NCBI GenBank assembly: GCA_902490305.1
Contig: CABUDI010000020.1
Coordinates: forward strand, 1-34,101
DNA length: 34,101 bases
Reading direction: 5' to 3'
DNA from: an uncultured Collinsella sp.
GTDB taxonomy: Bacteria; Actinomycetota; Coriobacteriia; Coriobacteriales; Coriobacteriaceae
Shown here: positions 32,384 to 34,101 of the stretch, one piece after another
Position numbering within the stretch: the first letter of the stretch is position 1
Layout: the number at the start of each line of letters is the position of its first letter
Program-made: the position numbers and the translations under genes
Notes under the pieces: model-generated
What the model was told of the DNA's origin: nothing
The model's input: only the letters and a program-made list of their open reading frames with translations
Database searches by the model: none

Positions 32384-33895
32384 CTACGCGACGGTGATGG
32401 CGACTTGGGCGTAGCGGGTGCAGGGGCGCTCGGTGCGCGTCTGCACGCTGAGGGTGAGCACGAAGCGGTCACCGGGCTGCGCATCGGCGGGCACGGTGAA
32501 CGTGGCGTCCGCCGTGCATTCCTGCCACAGCGACAGGTCTTGGGCACCTGCATAGCTCGTTGGTCCCATGGCGACATCCCAATGCGCATCGAAGCCCTTG
32601 CCATCGGGGTCGACGATGGTCGCTGCAAGAGCAACGCGCTCACCGGCCACGGCGCTCATGTCGCCCGTGACCTCGGCAACATACGCCGGATGCGAGCAGT
32701 CCGCGGGCCCATGGGCGCACCACTGCGCACGAGCGGCGAAGTCTTCCTGATAGGCGCGCAGATGGGGATTAGGATTGCCACCGACGGGCGTGCCTATGGC
32801 GGCAAAGCCGGCAGGCGCATCTGAGTCGGGATGCCCGTCCAAAAACATGCGGCCGAGTAACGTGTCAAAGCCGCGGTCGTCAGCCCCGCGCAGGCCAAAC
32901 GGCAGCAGCGGGATATAGGTCATTGAGTCGCCTTCGGCCATAAAGTCGCCGCGCTCTAACTGCATCGCAGGCATGCCCTCCAGGCCCCAGTCCAAGCGCG
33001 CATGCTTGCCAAACTGAAAGCGCTCGGGCTCGTTTTCGTACACCTTGCCATCGCCATAGAGCATATAGCGCGCCATAAGGGGACCGTTGCCCTGCGTGAG
33101 ATTCTGTTCGGGCCAGGGAGCCTGGAACAGCGGCAGTGTATCGGGCTGAGCCATCTTGGCATCGACATAGCCGCCATACATATAGGGCACACACCAAAAG
33201 ATGAGATCGGGGAAGAGCTCATGCCCATGGTCGAGCCAAGAATTGTCCTGCCCCACGCCATCGGCAACGCCCATCACGCGCACCTTCTGATAGACACGCT
33301 GCTGCACAGAAGGCCATTCGGGCGTATCACGATAGCGCTCAGCAATGCTCATGAGCGCACGAACAATGGTATTCATGCCGCCCCAGCTGAGCAGCCAAAG
33401 CGTACGCGGGTCATCATCCAAGATTGCCTGAGCAATCACGCGCGAACCCTCAGTCTCCTCACGCACATCGCCCTCAAAGGCAACGTTGCCCACAAAGGTA
33501 CGCTCAATCATCTGAGCCGGCGAAGGAAACGGCGGCTCACCGGCAGCGGCCGCATTAGCCTGCAGCTGAGGCCAAGCCTGGGCATATTCATTGCTCCAGA
33601 GGCTCTCGATCCAATGCTCAGGAAACGGTCGATACTCACGAAGCTCCCCAGCCGTGGGATCAGGTTCATGGGGCACAACATTCCACTCATAAGAGCGACG
33701 CCCTTTAGTCCGCCAATGCGGATTCACCTCGCCGAGCGTATGGACGCCATCCCCAAGAAAGTGATACTGCGAAGCCGTATACACCACAGCCTGCACATCA
33801 AGCAAGTTAAGATACAGAGCCAAATGAACGAGCGAGTTCATATCATCGACTTCCATATCAGTAGTAACAATCACCCGAGTTAAATCGCGAGTCAT
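32384..33895 (-). CDS. DUF1593 / nucleoside-hydrolase-like protein (Sde182 family)
   Basis: A 503-residue protein with an N-terminal nucleoside-hydrolase-like domain: VIVTTDMEVDDMNSLVHLALY (residues 8-28) carries the Asp cluster Asp13, Asp17, Asp18, and LWLLSWGGMNTIVRAL matches the GPLTNLA region of true nucleoside hydrolases. A C-terminal beta-sandwich of about 90 residues follows (VAGERVALAATIVDPDG to the end), as in Sde182-type proteins. Family members are often secreted and linked to polysaccharide use; no signal peptide is seen here, so this one is probably cytosolic. GGAG lies 8 bases before the ATG. The substrate is unknown, perhaps a glycoside or nucleoside-like compound. Confidence 0.85.
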   Translation of the reverse strand: MTRDLTRVIVTTDMEVDDMNSLVHLALYLNLLDVQAVVYTASQYHFLGDGVHTLGEVNPHWRTKGRRSYEWNVVPHEPDPTAGELREYRPFPEHWIESLWSNEYAQAWPQLQANAAAAGEPPFPSPAQMIERTFVGNVAFEGDVREETEGSRVIAQAILDDDPRTLWLLSWGGMNTIVRALMSIAERYRDTPEWPSVQQRVYQKVRVMGVADGVGQDNSWLDHGHELFPDLIFWCVPYMYGGYVDAKMAQPDTLPLFQAPWPEQNLTQGNGPLMARYMLYGDGKVYENEPERFQFGKHARLDWGLEGMPAMQLERGDFMAEGDSMTYIPLLPFGLRGADDRGFDTLLGRMFLDGHPDSDAPAGFAAIGTPVGGNPNPHLRAYQEDFAARAQWCAHGPADCSHPAYVAEVTGDMSAVAGERVALAATIVDPDGKGFDAHWDVAMGPTSYAGAQDLSLWQECTADATFTVPADAQPGDRFVLTLSVQTRTERPCTRYAQVAITVA

Positions 33896-34070
33896 AAGAA
33901 AGCTCCAACCAAAATCATTTCAGCCAGTTACGCGCAAGGCAAGACGGGACCCACGTCCCCATCGCCGTCAACCCGGCGGCCCGCCGGAAGCGCTCACCCA
34001 GGGTCAACAGCAACGGAAACGCAGCGGGGCCGAGGGCTTACCTCTGAAAATATTCCGCAGGGGGCGGCCC

Positions 34071-34101
34071 GGTTGCACAGCGCGAAGCGCGTGGTGCAAC
34101 C
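34071..34101. terminator. hairpin at right edge
   Basis: GGTTGCAC (34071-34078) pairs with GTGCAACC (34094-34101), with CGCGAAGCG inside forming an inner stem. Just before it CCGCAGGGGGCGG (from 34055) echoes the palindrome at 315. The stretch 33896-34070 contains no gene that I can support; the hairpin is cut by the window edge and may belong to the next gene. Confidence 0.5.

Overview
The window looks like a chromosomal segment of a Coriobacteriia gut actinobacterium, most likely Collinsella or a close relative. The reasons are high GC with strongly G/C-ending codons in most genes, the gene mix (two beta-glucoside PTS loci, luxS, NarL-type signalling, DUF4867, DUF4428/SPFH/zinc-ribbon genes), and intergenic hairpin repeats of a kind I associate with that group. 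No tRNA, rRNA, CRISPR array, phage module or recognisable transposase was seen. The organism assignment is inference; no marker gene was searched.

Layout, left to right. 1-375: non-coding, two inverted repeats. 376-2592 (minus): an acyltransferase-3/SGNH gene of the OafA type, cut by one in-frame TAG. 2780-4747 (plus): ribokinase and a nucleoside hydrolase, a ribonucleoside salvage pair. 4845-8920: a beta-glucoside locus with a -10 box, an RNA antiterminator target, a terminator, a BglG/LicT antiterminator, a PTS EIIBC and a GH1 6-phospho-beta-glucosidase. 9103-10113: a LacI-type repressor. 10371-15203: an operon of a fucose-isomerase-family sugar isomerase, a split transketolase and a glycerol-kinase-like FGGY kinase. 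15356-15844: luxS behind two large hairpins. 16045-19408: a second antiterminator and EIIBC, followed by an alpha/beta-hydrolase (esterase). 19534-20178: a DUF4867 protein. 20374-21480 (minus): an AAA ATPase bracketed by about 140-nt direct repeats. 21959-23389: a second GH1 enzyme. 23653-27649: a three-gene signalling operon (7TM sensor-like protein, histidine kinase, NarL-type regulator). 27760-32057 (minus): a lipoprotein, an SPFH protein with zinc ribbons, a membrane zinc-ribbon protein and a DUF4428 protein. 32384-33895 (minus): a DUF1593 nucleoside-hydrolase-like protein.

The left two thirds reads as an island for using plant glycosides. The PTS systems would import and phosphorylate beta-glucosides, GH1 enzymes would split them, and an esterase may remove acyl groups. 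The isomerase, kinase and split-transketolase set matches, as a gene set, the non-oxidative transketolase route described for the branched plant pentose D-apiose. An AT-rich operator-like motif is shared by the repressor gene, the isomerase operon and the second antiterminator, which suggests one regulon.

The least explained structures are the repeats: hairpin-pair direct repeats around the lone ATPase gene, a long palindromic element flanked by a 13-bp direct duplication at 23385-23525 with a relative inside the sugar operon at 13561-13656, and further hairpins at 15214-15336 and 32190-32362.
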